Shown: piece after piece, positions 25,502 through 34,726 of the stretch | Position numbering within the stretch: the stretch's first letter is position 1 | How the letters are laid out: the number at the start of each line of letters is the position of its first letter | Origin: Chryseobacterium mucoviscidosis | Lineage (GTDB): Bacteria; Bacteroidota; Bacteroidia; Flavobacteriales; Weeksellaceae | NCBI RefSeq assembly: GCF_002177115.1 | Contig: NZ_MVAG01000122.1 | Location: 62,001-126,000 of the forward strand | DNA: 64,000 nt | Reading direction: 5' to 3' | The notes under the pieces: model-generated | Databases searched by the model: none | What the model saw: the letters and a program-made list of their open reading frames with translations, nothing else | What the model was told of the DNA's origin: nothing | Position numbers and translations under genes: made by a program

Positions 25502-26581
25502 ATGAATTTAAAAGACTTAAAAAACGAATGGATTAATGAATTCCAGCAGCCCATGATGATTGCGGGACCATGCAGTGCAGAAAGTGAAGCACAAATGCTG
25601 GAAATTGCAAAAAGAATCAGGGAAACCAATGCCAATGTTCCGGTTTTCCGTGCAGGAATCTGGAAGCCGCGTACAAAACCGAACGGATTTGAAGGAGTAG
25701 GAGTAATCGGTCTGAACTGGCTGAAAAAAGTGAAGGAAGAATACGGTTTTAAAACAGCGACAGAAGTTGCCAATGCACACCACGTTTTTGCAGCTTTGGA
25801 AGCAGATGTAGACATTCTTTGGATCGGGGCGCGTTCTACGGTAAATCCTTTTACCGTTCAGGAAATTGCACAGGCATTGAGAGGAACAGACAAAACCGTG
25901 TTGGTGAAAAATCCTGTAAATCCGGATCTTGCTTTGTGGATCGGAGCTTTGGAAAGACTTTTAGGTCAGGGAATTACCAACTTGGGAGTTATTCACAGAG
26001 GATTTTCTACGTACCAGAAAACAAAATACAGAAACAATCCAAACTGGCAAATTGCTTTGGATTTTAAAAGCCAGTTCCCAAATATCCCGATGCTGATCGA
26101 CCCTTCACACATCTGCGGAAACAGAACTGGTTTGGCAGACATTACGCAGGAAGCTTTAAACGTAGGTTACCAAGGTGCCATTATAGAAACACACAGCAAT
26201 CCGGATGAAGCCTGGAGTGATGCTGCACAACAGATTACACCGGAAGTTCTGGCAGAATTAATCGGGAACTTAAAGGTGAGAAATTCAGGATTGGCAGGAT
26301 TTGAAGGAGAAATGGGAAGACACAGAACGTTAATTTCTGATATTGATTTTCAACTGATTGAAATGCTTGCGCAAAGAATGAAAATTTCTGAGAAAATTGG
26401 AAAGCTTAAAAAAGAAAATGATATTGCCATCTTCCAGCCGGAACGTTGGAAAGAAATTACAGAATACGCAACTCAAAAAGCTGTTGAGACCGGAATGACG
26501 AAAGAATTCATAGAAAAAGTATTCAAAGCGATCCACGAAGAGTCTATCGAGGTTCAGAACAGCATTATGATTAACAGATAA
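25502..26581 (+). CDS. Bifunctional DAHP synthase / chorismate mutase (type II)
   Basis: 359 residues from the ATG at 25502 (MNLKDLKNEW); an in-frame ATG at 25469 would add 11 residues and remains possible. Residues 1 to about 260 are the KDO8P/DAHP synthase barrel: MMIAGPCSAES, KPRTKPNGFEGVG, VIHRGFS and LIDPSHICGNR. Residues about 270-355 are an AroQ-type chorismate mutase (GRHRTLISDIDFQLIEMLAQRM, IGKLKKEND). It condenses PEP with erythrose-4-phosphate and also makes prephenate. The fused mutase typically gives feedback control by Phe or Tyr. The leader ORF upstream suggests transcriptional attenuation as well. Confidence 0.93.
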   Translation: MNLKDLKNEWINEFQQPMMIAGPCSAESEAQMLEIAKRIRETNANVPVFRAGIWKPRTKPNGFEGVGVIGLNWLKKVKEEYGFKTATEVANAHHVFAALEADVDILWIGARSTVNPFTVQEIAQALRGTDKTVLVKNPVNPDLALWIGALERLLGQGITNLGVIHRGFSTYQKTKYRNNPNWQIALDFKSQFPNIPMLIDPSHICGNRTGLADITQEALNVGYQGAIIETHSNPDEAWSDAAQQITPEVLAELIGNLKVRNSGLAGFEGEMGRHRTLISDIDFQLIEMLAQRMKISEKIGKLKKENDIAIFQPERWKEITEYATQKAVETGMTKEFIEKVFKAIHEESIEVQNSIMINR

Positions 26582-26586
26582 TCTGG

Positions 26587-26680
26587 TTTTAGAGTCAGAG
26601 AGTTTTAGAGTGGGAGAGTATTAGAGTTGGAGAGTGAAAAAGTAATTAGATGACTTTTATAAAAGCTCTCCGGCTCTAAA
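26587..26680. repeat. Three 16-bp tandem repeats plus an inverted copy
   Basis: Units at 26587-26602, 26603-26618 and 26619-26634 follow the pattern TTTTAGAGTnnGAGAG. An inverted fourth copy (CTCTCCGGCTCTAAAA) follows at about 26665-26680, so any unit can pair with it. It may act as the terminator of the DAHP synthase gene. Confidence 0.6.
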
Positions 26681-26708
26681 ACTTTAAAAACACTCAAACT
26701 AAATTTCC

Positions 26709-26716
26709 TATATTTG
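26709..26716 (+). promoter_or_regulatory. -7 promoter box of rsgA
   Basis: TATATTTG, 14 bases before the ATG at 26731, implying a leader of only about 9 nt. Confidence 0.5.
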
Positions 26717-26730
26717 TAGCATCTTACAGT

Positions 26731-27657
26731 ATGAAAGGAAAAATCATTAAATCTACAGGAAGCTGGTATCAGGTTTTGGAAATGGAAACCGGGAAAATCT
26801 TCGAAGCAAGAATTCGCGGAAAATTTAAATTGATTAAAACAAGACTTACCAATCCGCTTGCTGTTGGAGATTTTGTAGAATTTCAACTGGAACAGGATGA
26901 TATTGCGTGGATTACAAAGATCGAGCCCCGCAGGAATTATCTCATCCGAAAATCTGTAAACCTTTCAAAAGAAGCACACATCATCGCTTCAAATATCGAT
27001 CTTGCCTGTTTTATTTTCACCTTAAAGCATCCTGAAACTTCCCTTGGATTTCTAGACCGTTTTCTCGCGTGTTGCGAAGCATACAATATTACTCCCTTAA
27101 TTTTATTCAATAAAATTGATGTTCTTCATGAAGAAGAAATTGAGATCGTAAAAGATATTGAGTTTCTATATAATGAAATCGGCTACGATGCTCTGGAAAT
27201 TTCTTCCTATTCAAAATTAAATCTGGAACAGCTTCAGGAATTGCTGAAAGATAAAACATCTGTTTTCTTCGGACATTCAGGTTGTGGAAAGTCTACTTTG
27301 GTGAATGCTTTGCAGCCGGGACTTAACCTGAAAACTTCTGAAATTTCCGATACGCATTTAAAAGGTAAACACACCACAACTTTTGCACAGATGCATTTCT
27401 GGGATTTTGGCGGAAACGTAATCGATACTCCCGGAGTGCGTGAATTTGCCATGATCGACATCGAAAAAGAAGAAGTTCAGCATTATTTTCCTGAAATTTT
27501 CAAAAAAAGAGAAGAATGCAAATACCACAACTGTCTTCATATTAACGAGCCGAAATGCGCGGTAATTGATGGTCTGGAAACCGGAGAAATTCAGCATTCA
27601 AGATATTCTACCTACATTAAATTAATGGAAGAGGCGGAAGAAGCTTCCCAAAAATAG
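26731..27657 (+). CDS. rsgA: Ribosome small subunit-dependent GTPase A
   Basis: 308 residues with the circularly permuted GTPase order of RsgA/YjeQ. There is an N-terminal OB domain (to about residue 70), then the G4 motif NKID (about 128-131), SSYSK (G5), the P-loop GHSGCGKST (about 182-190), the KGKHTTTF switch (G2) and DTPGVREF (G3). The C-terminal zinc finger follows, CKYHNCLHINEPKC. It helps late maturation of the 30S subunit. Single gene with a close promoter. Confidence 0.97.
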   Translation: MKGKIIKSTGSWYQVLEMETGKIFEARIRGKFKLIKTRLTNPLAVGDFVEFQLEQDDIAWITKIEPRRNYLIRKSVNLSKEAHIIASNIDLACFIFTLKHPETSLGFLDRFLACCEAYNITPLILFNKIDVLHEEEIEIVKDIEFLYNEIGYDALEISSYSKLNLEQLQELLKDKTSVFFGHSGCGKSTLVNALQPGLNLKTSEISDTHLKGKHTTTFAQMHFWDFGGNVIDTPGVREFAMIDIEKEEVQHYFPEIFKKREECKYHNCLHINEPKCAVIDGLETGEIQHSRYSTYIKLMEEAEEASQK

Positions 27658-28085
27658 TTTTAACCTTTTACGATCATTTCTTCATCATTATATGGTTTTG
27701 ATGAATAATTTTTTGTGCCAAAAATTCTTGCTTTGGTAAAAAGTTTCTTGTCATTTTAATTCAATATTAAATCTGGATTTAAGATGAATAAACCTTAATA
27801 TTCAGCCTGTAAAAACTTAAACATGGGTTTAATTATTTAAAAATCTTGAAGTTAGGCGTAGTTTTTGGAGAATTAAGGGCAATAAAAAACCCAGCCGAAG
27901 CTGGGTAAAAACTAATAACCATGAAAACTCAAATTAAACATGAGAATCATAATAAAATAAACAATTACTGTGCCAAAGTTTCGTTCATAAAACCTTAACA
28001 AATGTTATTTTTATGTTAAAAATATTTTAAAATTAAAATCAAAAGAATTTTTTGTATTTTTGCGCCATTAAAAAAATATACATTT
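27658..28085. other. Intergenic region before ndk, with a leftward terminator hairpin
   Basis: 428 bases. A perfect 7-bp stem ACCCAGC (27889-27895) with GCTGGGT (27900-27906) and a CGAA loop is followed on the minus strand by a T run, so it would end a leftward transcript, yet no leftward gene is near. Just after it AAAAACTAATAACCATG opens a 25-codon ORF (27921-27998) of unknown reality. The -7 box of ndk, TATTTTTG, is at 28055-28062. Confidence 0.5.
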
Positions 28086-28502
28086 ATGTCTAACATTACA
28101 TTCACTATGATTAAGCCTGATGCAGTTGCGGACGGACATATCGGTGCTATATTAGGAAAGATCGCAGAAGGTGGTTTCAAAATCAAAGCAATGAAATTGA
28201 CTCAACTTACTGTTGCTGATGCAAAAAAATTCTATGAAGTTCACGCTGAAAGACCATTCTACGGAGAATTGGTAGATTTCATGAGCTCCGGACCTATCGT
28301 TGCTGCTGTTCTTGAGAAAGACAATGCGGTAGAAGATTTCAGAACTTTAATCGGTTCTACTAATCCTGCTGAAGCTGCAGAAGGAACAATCAGAAAAATG
28401 TTTGCAAGAAGCATCGGAGAAAACGCTGTTCACGGTTCTGACTCTGACGAAAACGCTCTTATCGAAGCAAAATTCCATTTTTCAGGAAGAGAAATTTTCT
28501 AA
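28086..28502 (+). CDS. ndk: Nucleoside diphosphate kinase
   Basis: 138 residues, normal length. It starts [16 protein letters not shown], has the phosphohistidine region and the end segment [20 protein letters not shown]; the His of VHGSDS carries the phosphate. It transfers gamma-phosphate between nucleoside di- and triphosphates in the cytoplasm. Monocistronic, with its own promoter box and a terminator at 28523. Confidence 0.97.
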   Translation: MSNITFTMIKPDAVADGHIGAILGKIAEGGFKIKAMKLTQLTVADAKKFYEVHAERPFYGELVDFMSSGPIVAAVLEKDNAVEDFRTLIGSTNPAEAAEGTIRKMFARSIGENAVHGSDSDENALIEAKFHFSGREIF

Positions 28503-28522
28503 GAAAAATCATTTCAAAATAA

Positions 28523-28556
28523 AAAATCCGGAGAAGCTTTCTTCGGATTTTATTTT
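28523..28556. terminator. Bidirectional terminator between ndk and the fucosidase gene
   Basis: AAAATCCG (28523-28530) pairs with CGGATTTT (28544-28551), extended by an inner GAAG/CTTC pairing, then T-rich DNA. It is also the 3' end of the leftward fucosidase gene. Confidence 0.75.
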
Positions 28557-30398
28557 TTACAGATTGCTTTCAATTGCGCCAACTTTTTCACGGTATAATT
28601 CGAGCGGTTTATCTAGCAGAACCGCAATAACTGTTAGGTTTTTATCCAGTTTTTCTTTGGGTACATCAATATAAATAATTCCCGGAACCTCACTCCAGTA
28701 AAGCTTATTGTATATTTCATGGCCTAATAAAGTTCCTTCACCCACGATACGGATTCGGGCAATTTCGTTTTTAATACCTTTTAAAGCAATTGGTCCGGTC
28801 GGAACTCCTTCCACAAAAAGATAAAGGGTCTGTCTGTCTTTGGAAAGTACAGAGTTTCCTGAAAAATAACCTTCTGGAAGTCCTTTTTCGGTTTCATAGA
28901 GTGCTTCTGCGTGTTTGCTGATCCAGTTTAGAATTTCGGGATTGGTTTTATCGGTTTGGGGAAGTTTCATTTCCATTCCGTCCTCTGTTAAACCTGAATT
29001 TTTGAAGATGTTGTTTCCCGAATGAAGCTGTTCTGCAATTTCATAGACTGCCGTTTTTGTGTTTTTATTTTCTAAAGATTCAGGAAGAGATAAATTGGGC
29101 TTATCATTTTGTACTCTGATCATAGGTTCGTCAATTGATATTTCAACAACGGTTACGTCCTGATCAAATTTTACATGGGAAAAATTGAAAGTGAAATCTC
29201 CATTACCGTTACTTTTAATATTAATCTTCGCTTTATCGTCTCCAAGAATTCTGGCAGAAATAATGTTGGTCATTAAACCATATATTTTTACAAAGTCTTT
29301 GGCTTCTTCAAGATAGAGGAATAATTTTTTCCGGTCTTTTGAAAATGCAGATTTTCCTTTATAATTGTCGAATGGCAGACCTCGTGTTGTTCCATAAATG
29401 GCTTCGGAATTTTTTGTTGTCCATCTTTCTAAGTTCTTTAAAATTTCAACCTGCTGTTCCGGAATGGTTCCGTCTTCTTTCGGAGCGATATCCAACAGTA
29501 GATTTCCGCCCATATTAATCACATCCGCCAAAGTTCTTACGATCATATTCGGAGTTTTGTAGTGGTTATCGAAGGGCTGAAATCCCCAGGAATCATTCAT
29601 GGTGTAGCAAAGTTCCCAGTAATTGCTTTGAGGTTTTACCACAGGAATTCCCTGTTCCGGAGTTTCGTAGTCTCCATGATTTTTCAGTCTTGAATTAACG
29701 ATAATGTTCGGATTGAATTTTTTCAGATTTTCCAGTGTTTCCGGAGCGCGCCATTCTTCTGATGAGTGTTCCCAATCTCCGTCGAACCACAGAAGATCAG
29801 GTTTCAATTGTGAAGAAAGTTCATTTAATTGATTCTGATAATAGGTAACAAAATTTTCCCAGCGTTTCGGATCATTTTTAATTTTGTAACGTTTTTTTGT
29901 CCGGGTATTGATGTCGTAATAAGGATGGCTCCAGTCGGGAAGGGAATAGTAAAGTCCGGTTTTCAGGCCTGAATTTTTTAATGCAGAGATCAACGGAGAA
30001 AGCACATTTCTTTTGGCTAAGGAATGTTTAGGGATGGTAGTCGATTTTTCAGCTTTTGAATCCCAAAGCGCAACACCATCATGATGTTTTGTGGTAATCA
30101 CGGCGTATTTTGCTCCGGAATTTTTAATCAGTTTTACCCATTCATCAGGATTATATTTTGAAGCTGAAAAACCGTTGAGCTGTTTCATGTAATTTTCATG
30201 ACTGATGTAATTATTGAAGAAAGCCCATGATTCCGGAATTCCGTTTACAGAATAAATTCCCCAATGAATAAATATTCCGAGTTTGGCATCCTGAAACCAT
30301 TCCATTTTTTGATTTTCCTGAGGCTGATTTTGTGCAAAATATTTTCCTGAAGATAAAACCAGACCTAAAGATAATATGCCGATTAATTTCCCTTTCAT
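28557..30398 (-). CDS. Alpha-L-fucosidase (GH29), secreted
   Basis: 613 residues with a signal peptide (1 to about 22, ending YFAQ). The GH29 barrel fills about 30-345: FIHWGIYSV, ITTKHHDGVALW, LLWFDGDW with the likely nucleophile Asp206, and GGNLLLDIAPKEDG. The rest (about 350-613) contains two similar modules, each with an LYETEKGLP or IYGTTRGLP start, resembling beta-sandwich domains often appended to GH29. It removes fucose from glycans in the periplasm or outside the cell. Single gene without nearby polysaccharide-utilisation partners. Confidence 0.92.
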   Translation of the reverse strand: MKGKLIGILSLGLVLSSGKYFAQNQPQENQKMEWFQDAKLGIFIHWGIYSVNGIPESWAFFNNYISHENYMKQLNGFSASKYNPDEWVKLIKNSGAKYAVITTKHHDGVALWDSKAEKSTTIPKHSLAKRNVLSPLISALKNSGLKTGLYYSLPDWSHPYYDINTRTKKRYKIKNDPKRWENFVTYYQNQLNELSSQLKPDLLWFDGDWEHSSEEWRAPETLENLKKFNPNIIVNSRLKNHGDYETPEQGIPVVKPQSNYWELCYTMNDSWGFQPFDNHYKTPNMIVRTLADVINMGGNLLLDIAPKEDGTIPEQQVEILKNLERWTTKNSEAIYGTTRGLPFDNYKGKSAFSKDRKKLFLYLEEAKDFVKIYGLMTNIISARILGDDKAKINIKSNGNGDFTFNFSHVKFDQDVTVVEISIDEPMIRVQNDKPNLSLPESLENKNTKTAVYEIAEQLHSGNNIFKNSGLTEDGMEMKLPQTDKTNPEILNWISKHAEALYETEKGLPEGYFSGNSVLSKDRQTLYLFVEGVPTGPIALKGIKNEIARIRIVGEGTLLGHEIYNKLYWSEVPGIIYIDVPKEKLDKNLTVIAVLLDKPLELYREKVGAIESNL

Positions 30399-30645
30399 TT
30401 TTTTCTTTTTGTGATCTAAAAATACTTAAAAGAACTTTAAAAAGCTGCTGTATTTATTATTGGATGATTAAAACCTTTCTGTTCTTCGGGGTTAAGTAGA
30501 AATACCGAGATTAAAATTCCGTGTTTTTACGGATGTTTTTGTCCTCATTTATTGCCATCTTTACATCAGCATTAGAGAAGGAAAATTTAAGCATTAAACT
30601 CTTCAAAACTAATAACCATTAAAGGCTCAGATTTTCATTAAGAAG

Positions 30646-30676
30646 AAAGGCAACTCAACGGAGTTGCCTTTTTGTT
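30646..30676. terminator. Terminator downstream of rpe
   Basis: A perfect 11-bp stem AAAGGCAACTC (30646-30656) with GAGTTGCCTTT (30661-30671), loop AACG, T-rich on both strands. Within the 293-base gap, AAAACTAATAACCATTAAA (30606-30624) recalls the similar motif at 27908. Confidence 0.8.
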
Positions 30677-30691
30677 TGTATTTAAATGAAA

Positions 30692-31342
30692 TTAAATTTT
30701 CAGTAATTCGATCGTTCTTTCCGGATTTTCTGCTGAGAAAACTGCATTTCCTGCAACCAGAACATCGGCTCCTGCTTCGAAAAGTTTAGAAGCGTTGTCG
30801 ATATTTACACCACCGTCGATTTCAATTAAAGCGGTAGAATTGTTGCTTAAAATTAAGTCTTTCGTTTCCGCAATCTTCTTGTAGGTATTTTCGATGAATT
30901 TCTGTCCTCCGAATCCCGGATTTACACTCATCAGCAAAACAAGATCTACGTCTGCAATAATATCTTCCAGCATCAGAACCGGAGTGGAAGGATTTAAAAC
31001 AACACCGGCTTTTGCACCCAGACTCTGAATATGATGAATCGTTCTGTGAAGGTGAGTACACGCTTCGTAATGCACCGATATAAGATCTGCTCCGTGATTG
31101 ATGAATTCTTCCACATATTTTTCAGGCTCTACAATCATCAGATGCACATCTACAAATTTTTTAGCGTGCTGCTGAACGGTTTTCATTACCGGAAATCCGA
31201 ACGAAATATTCGGAACAAATCTTCCGTCCATTACGTCTACGTGAAACCAGTCTGCCTGAGAATTGTTCAGCATTTCGATGTCTCTTTGCAGATTCCCGAA
31301 GTCTGCGGATAAAAGGGATGGAGCAATAAGCTTCGTTTTCAT
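30692..31342 (-). CDS. rpe: Ribulose-phosphate 3-epimerase
   Basis: 216 residues, normal length. LIAPSLLSADFGNL at the start, DWFHVDVMDGRFVPNISFG with a metal-binding Asp, VHLMIVEPEKY, and MSVNPGFGGQKF, then EIDGGVN. These are all the signatures of the TIM-barrel epimerase that interconverts ribulose-5-phosphate and xylulose-5-phosphate in the pentose phosphate pathway. The M42 peptidase gene lies 39 bases upstream on the same strand and may share its transcript. Confidence 0.97.
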   Translation of the reverse strand: MKTKLIAPSLLSADFGNLQRDIEMLNNSQADWFHVDVMDGRFVPNISFGFPVMKTVQQHAKKFVDVHLMIVEPEKYVEEFINHGADLISVHYEACTHLHRTIHHIQSLGAKAGVVLNPSTPVLMLEDIIADVDLVLLMSVNPGFGGQKFIENTYKKIAETKDLILSNNSTALIEIDGGVNIDNASKLFEAGADVLVAGNAVFSAENPERTIELLKI

Positions 31343-31381
31343 TTTTACTTTTTACTTTTAACTTGTCTCTTTTTACTTCTG

Positions 31382-32455
31382 TTAATGATACTTCAGTTTC
31401 ATTTCCGGCTGAATTCTCAGAATCGTTTCGTAGATCAGTTGGATTACATTTCCTACGTCTTCTTTGGAAACCATTTCCACTGTGGTATGCATATAACGCA
31501 AAGGTAAAGAAATTAATGCACTCGGTACGCCGCCGTTAGAATGCGCGAAAGCGTCGGTGTCTGTTCCCGTAGCGCGGCTCGCTGCTGCTCTCTGGAAAGG
31601 AATTTTCTTCGTTTTTGCGGTGTCGATAATCAATTCTCTGATGGTGTGATGAATACTTGGTGCGAAGAAAACCACCGGTCCGTCTCCGCATTTCTGGTCA
31701 CCTTCTTTTTTCTTTTCGATCATCGGAGTGGTAGTATCGTGCGTAACGTCTGTAACGATGGCAATGTTGGGTTTAATGGTGTCTGCAATCATATCTGCTC
31801 CATACAAACCTACTTCTTCCTGAACAGAATTGGTAATGTACAATCCGAACGGAATTGTTTTTTTATTTTCCTTTAAAAGTCTTGCCACTTCAGCGATTAT
31901 AAAACCACCGATTCTGTTGTCTAAAGCTCGGCAAACGAAATAGCGGTCATTCATTTCGAAGAATTCATCGGGGTAGGTAATCATGCAGCCTACATAAATT
32001 CCCATTTCTTCCACTTCTTTTTTAGAAGTTGCACCGCAATCGATGAAGATATTTTCAATTTTCGGAGTCGGTTCGTTCTGGTTGGCTCTGGTGTGGATTG
32101 CAGGCCATCCGAAAACGCCTTTTACAATTCCGTTTTCACCATGGATATGAACCACTTTGGACGGAGCGATTGTCTGATCAGAACCTCCGTTTCGGATCAC
32201 GTAGATCAATCCGTCGTCTGTAATATAATTTACATACCAAGAAATTTCATCTGCATGTGCTTCAATCACTACTTTAAATTCTGCTTCAGGATTAATGATT
32301 CCGTAGCAGGTTCCGTAATGATCCACTTCAATTTTGTCTACATTAGGCTTAATATAATCCATCCAGATCTTCTGTCCCTCGTGTTCGTAACCAGTCGGAG
32401 ATGAAGTGTTTAAATATTTTTCTAAAAATTTTAAAGATTTCTTTTCAAATTTCAT
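31382..32455 (-). CDS. M42-family aminopeptidase
   Basis: 357 residues, normal for the tetrahedral TET aminopeptidases. The metal site is readable: EAHADEISW (His and Asp), ALDNRIGGF (bridging Asp), SVQEEVGLYGA (catalytic and ligand Glu), TDVTHDTTTP and the final ligand His in LPLRYMHTTVEM. The N-terminal Pro/Gly loop SPTGYEHEG is also typical. It probably trims peptides in the cytoplasm as a large oligomer. First gene of a likely two-gene unit with rpe; divergent from the DUF4294 gene. Confidence 0.93.
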   Translation of the reverse strand: MKFEKKSLKFLEKYLNTSSPTGYEHEGQKIWMDYIKPNVDKIEVDHYGTCYGIINPEAEFKVVIEAHADEISWYVNYITDDGLIYVIRNGGSDQTIAPSKVVHIHGENGIVKGVFGWPAIHTRANQNEPTPKIENIFIDCGATSKKEVEEMGIYVGCMITYPDEFFEMNDRYFVCRALDNRIGGFIIAEVARLLKENKKTIPFGLYITNSVQEEVGLYGADMIADTIKPNIAIVTDVTHDTTTPMIEKKKEGDQKCGDGPVVFFAPSIHHTIRELIIDTAKTKKIPFQRAAASRATGTDTDAFAHSNGGVPSALISLPLRYMHTTVEMVSKEDVGNVIQLIYETILRIQPEMKLKYH

Positions 32456-32506
32456 AAAAAGGAATGATTTTTGCGTTCAATTTTTGTTCTAATACGCGTA
32501 AAAATA

Positions 32507-33211
32507 ATGAATTTTAGTAAGATTATTTGTCTTTTTCTCTTCTTTTTTGGAGTCAGTATTTCGGCTCAGAGGGATTCCGTCATTGCGAAACCTTTAAGTC
32601 AGTACCCTGCAGAACTTTTGAAAACAGACGAATTCGGCAATAAATATTTCTATGATGAAAGGCAGAAAGCAAGAATCTATGAAATCAACGGGGAAACTGT
32701 GGTGGTAATGGATGAGCTGGTTTTGCTGAATAAGCCGAAATTCAATAATCAGCTGGATCGGAACTATTATTATTTCTTAAATAAAAAGCTTTACAGAGTA
32801 TATCCGTTATTTTTAACTGCTTTACAGCAATACAGAGATATTCAGGGAGAAATGACGAATATGGACAGTAAGGCAAAACGAAAATACATAAGAGATCGAC
32901 AGAACATTTTAGCCGACCAGTATGAAAAACAGCTCAGAGATCTTACGACAACAGAAGGACAGGTTTTTGCCAAACTGATGAACAGAGCAACTGGAAAGAA
33001 CGTCTATGAAATCATTAAAGAACTAAGAGGAGGATGGAGCGCATTCTGGTGGAATGTAAAAGGAAAAATGGCAGATATTGATCTTAAAGATCCTTACGAT
33101 CCGCACAAAAACAGAACCGACGAATATCTGGAATCCTTGCTTCAATCTAATTGGAATTCAGGTTATCTTCAGCCTTATTCCGGAGCGAGCAGCTTTAAAG
33201 TCTACAAATAA
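32507..33211 (+). CDS. DUF4294 secreted protein
   Basis: 234 residues from the ATG at 32507 (MNFSKII), giving a proper signal peptide to about residue 20 (ISAQ); a longer frame from 32471 lacks one. The mature part contains FGNKYFYDERQKARIYEIN and a basic, Tyr-rich middle (LTALQQYRDIQGEM), which fits DUF4294, a periplasmic family of Bacteroidetes of unknown function. It is transcribed away from the M42 peptidase gene and ends at a strong terminator shared with the Nudix gene. Confidence 0.8.
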   Translation: MNFSKIICLFLFFFGVSISAQRDSVIAKPLSQYPAELLKTDEFGNKYFYDERQKARIYEINGETVVVMDELVLLNKPKFNNQLDRNYYYFLNKKLYRVYPLFLTALQQYRDIQGEMTNMDSKAKRKYIRDRQNILADQYEKQLRDLTTTEGQVFAKLMNRATGKNVYEIIKELRGGWSAFWWNVKGKMADIDLKDPYDPHKNRTDEYLESLLQSNWNSGYLQPYSGASSFKVYK

Positions 33212-33222
33212 TAGCAATCATA

Positions 33223-33256
33223 AAAAATTCCTGTAACGATCTTACAGGAATTTTTC
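33223..33256. terminator. Bidirectional terminator
   Basis: A perfect 14-bp stem (33223-33236 with 33242-33255) and a 5-nt loop, A- and T-rich at its ends. It separates the convergent DUF4294 and Nudix genes. Confidence 0.9.
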
Positions 33257-33658
33257 TTTTAATTTATCAAAAACAATCTTGTCGATAGGTAATGGAAACG
33301 GATTATCCGGTCTGTCGATCTCGATCCATTCTGTTTTTTCAATGCAGGGATCAAGAATCAGGAAATCGCCTTCGTCAATAATGTTTACAATATAATATAT
33401 GGTAAGAAGCTGTTCATTTTCTCTGAAACGCGAAACCAGAAAATCTTCCTGCGTATAAAAATGTTCCACAACTTCTATTTTTACATTCAGCTCTTCATCG
33501 AATTCACGATGCAGACAATCTATTAATCCTTCTCCAAACTCCAGTCCGCCACCCGGAAATTTCATTAAAGGTTCACCTGCGTATTCTTCAAATAAAGTAA
33601 GAACTTTTTTATCCTTTACTGCACAGGCGTAAACTCTAATGTTGATCTTATCTATCAT
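33242..33658 (-). CDS. Nudix hydrolase
   Basis: 138 residues. The Nudix box is complete: GGGLEFGEGLIDCLHREFDEEL, with the catalytic REFDEE Glu residues. The N-terminus (INIRVYACAVKDKKVLTLFEEY) and the C-terminal IEIDRPDNPFPL are normal for small housekeeping Nudix enzymes. The substrate cannot be told; sugar nucleotides, NADH and oxidised nucleotides are all possible. Its last codons overlap the shared terminator. Confidence 0.93.
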   Translation of the reverse strand: MIDKINIRVYACAVKDKKVLTLFEEYAGEPLMKFPGGGLEFGEGLIDCLHREFDEELNVKIEVVEHFYTQEDFLVSRFRENEQLLTIYYIVNIIDEGDFLILDPCIEKTEWIEIDRPDNPFPLPIDKIVFDKLKEKFL

Positions 33659-33967
33659 ATATAATAATTTGTATAGCTAATTTAAGGAAATTTGTCGGAT
33701 GCCGGAAGACAGGAGCTGGAAGTTTACGGCTTATTTTAATTTTTTTTAACCTTAGATTTACATACTCAAATGCATCAGGAAGCAAATTTTTCCAGTCTTT
33801 TGTCGAATGAGATATTTAGATTTCTCCGAAATGACAAACTTTTAGGATGAATTAAAAAAACTTCAATATATAATAAGGTATACATTCAAAACTTTAAAGA
33901 CTATAAAACATCAAGTAATAAAACCTCCATCTTCCAGCCTCAAGCTTCCATCTTCTTTCTCCCTTCC
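33659..33967. other. Intergenic region with one degenerate hairpin repeat
   Basis: 309 bases. At 33818-33836 AGATTTCTCCGAAATGACA is a variant of the dispersed hairpin family (stem ATTTC/GAAAT). Near 33925-33960 there is a C/T-rich stretch. No gene or promoter was recognised. Confidence 0.5.
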
Positions 33968-34642
33968 TTACAACTTCACCGCGTTAATCATCTCTCTTTT
34001 TCCCGGAGGTCCCTGCTTTTTTTCAACGTTAAAATTCAGTTCCTGAAGAATTCTTCTCACGCTTCCTTTCGAAGAGTAGGTTGTTAATAATCCGTTAACA
34101 GCCATTTTATCCGAAACCATTTCAAAAAGGGGCTTTTCCCAGAGATCGGGCTGTACTCTTGCACCGAAACAATCGAAATATACCAGATTTATTGCTGGTA
34201 AATCGATATTCTTCAGATCAAAAAAATCACATTCTATCTTTTTTAAGTTGAAACCACTAATGATTTCTTCTGATTTTTCCCATTCTGCCAGATGAATTTT
34301 TTGATAAATATTTCTGAATTCGGGGTTATCGAAAAGCTCAAAATAGGCTAAATCGTTAATTTCCGATTCATTTATGGGGTATTTCTCAAGGGTAAAATAG
34401 TTGATGATATGATTTTTGTCAGTTTTTAAATATTCATTAATTGTTACCAAAACATTCAAACCTGTTCCAAAACCGAGTTCTAAAATATTAATTTCGTAAT
34501 CATTTATCAGATTTAATCCGTTTTTGATAAACACGTGTTCGGCTTCCTGTAATGCACCATGGTGTGAATGATAGTTTTCATTTAAATCATTGATAAACAA
34601 TGTTTTGCTGCCGTCGTTTGTGGTCTTAATTTCTCTTTTCAA
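33968..34642 (-). CDS. mnmD: tRNA (5-methylaminomethyl-2-thiouridine)(34) methyltransferase
   Basis: 224 residues: an MnmD/MnmC1-type protein without the oxidoreductase half. HSHHGALQEAEHVF is the family signature, ILELGFGTGLNVLV is the SAM-binding loop, VYFDCFGARVQPDLW the substrate loop, and TYSSKGSVRRIL and QGPPGKREM complete the fold. It methylates the wobble uridine of certain tRNAs. Single gene, divergent from ilvE. Confidence 0.95.
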   Translation of the reverse strand: MKREIKTTNDGSKTLFINDLNENYHSHHGALQEAEHVFIKNGLNLINDYEINILELGFGTGLNVLVTINEYLKTDKNHIINYFTLEKYPINESEINDLAYFELFDNPEFRNIYQKIHLAEWEKSEEIISGFNLKKIECDFFDLKNIDLPAINLVYFDCFGARVQPDLWEKPLFEMVSDKMAVNGLLTTYSSKGSVRRILQELNFNVEKKQGPPGKREMINAVKL

Positions 34643-34693
34643 GCTATTTTTTTACAAATTTACTCTAAAATTTTTATATTTAGAAAATTATGT

Positions 34694-34701
34694 TAAATTT
34701 G
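34694..34701 (+). promoter_or_regulatory. -7 promoter box of ilvE
   Basis: TAAATTTG, 25 bases before the ATG at 34727. Confidence 0.5.
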
Positions 34702-34726
34702 TAGAACCTCATAAAAAATTTTAGAA

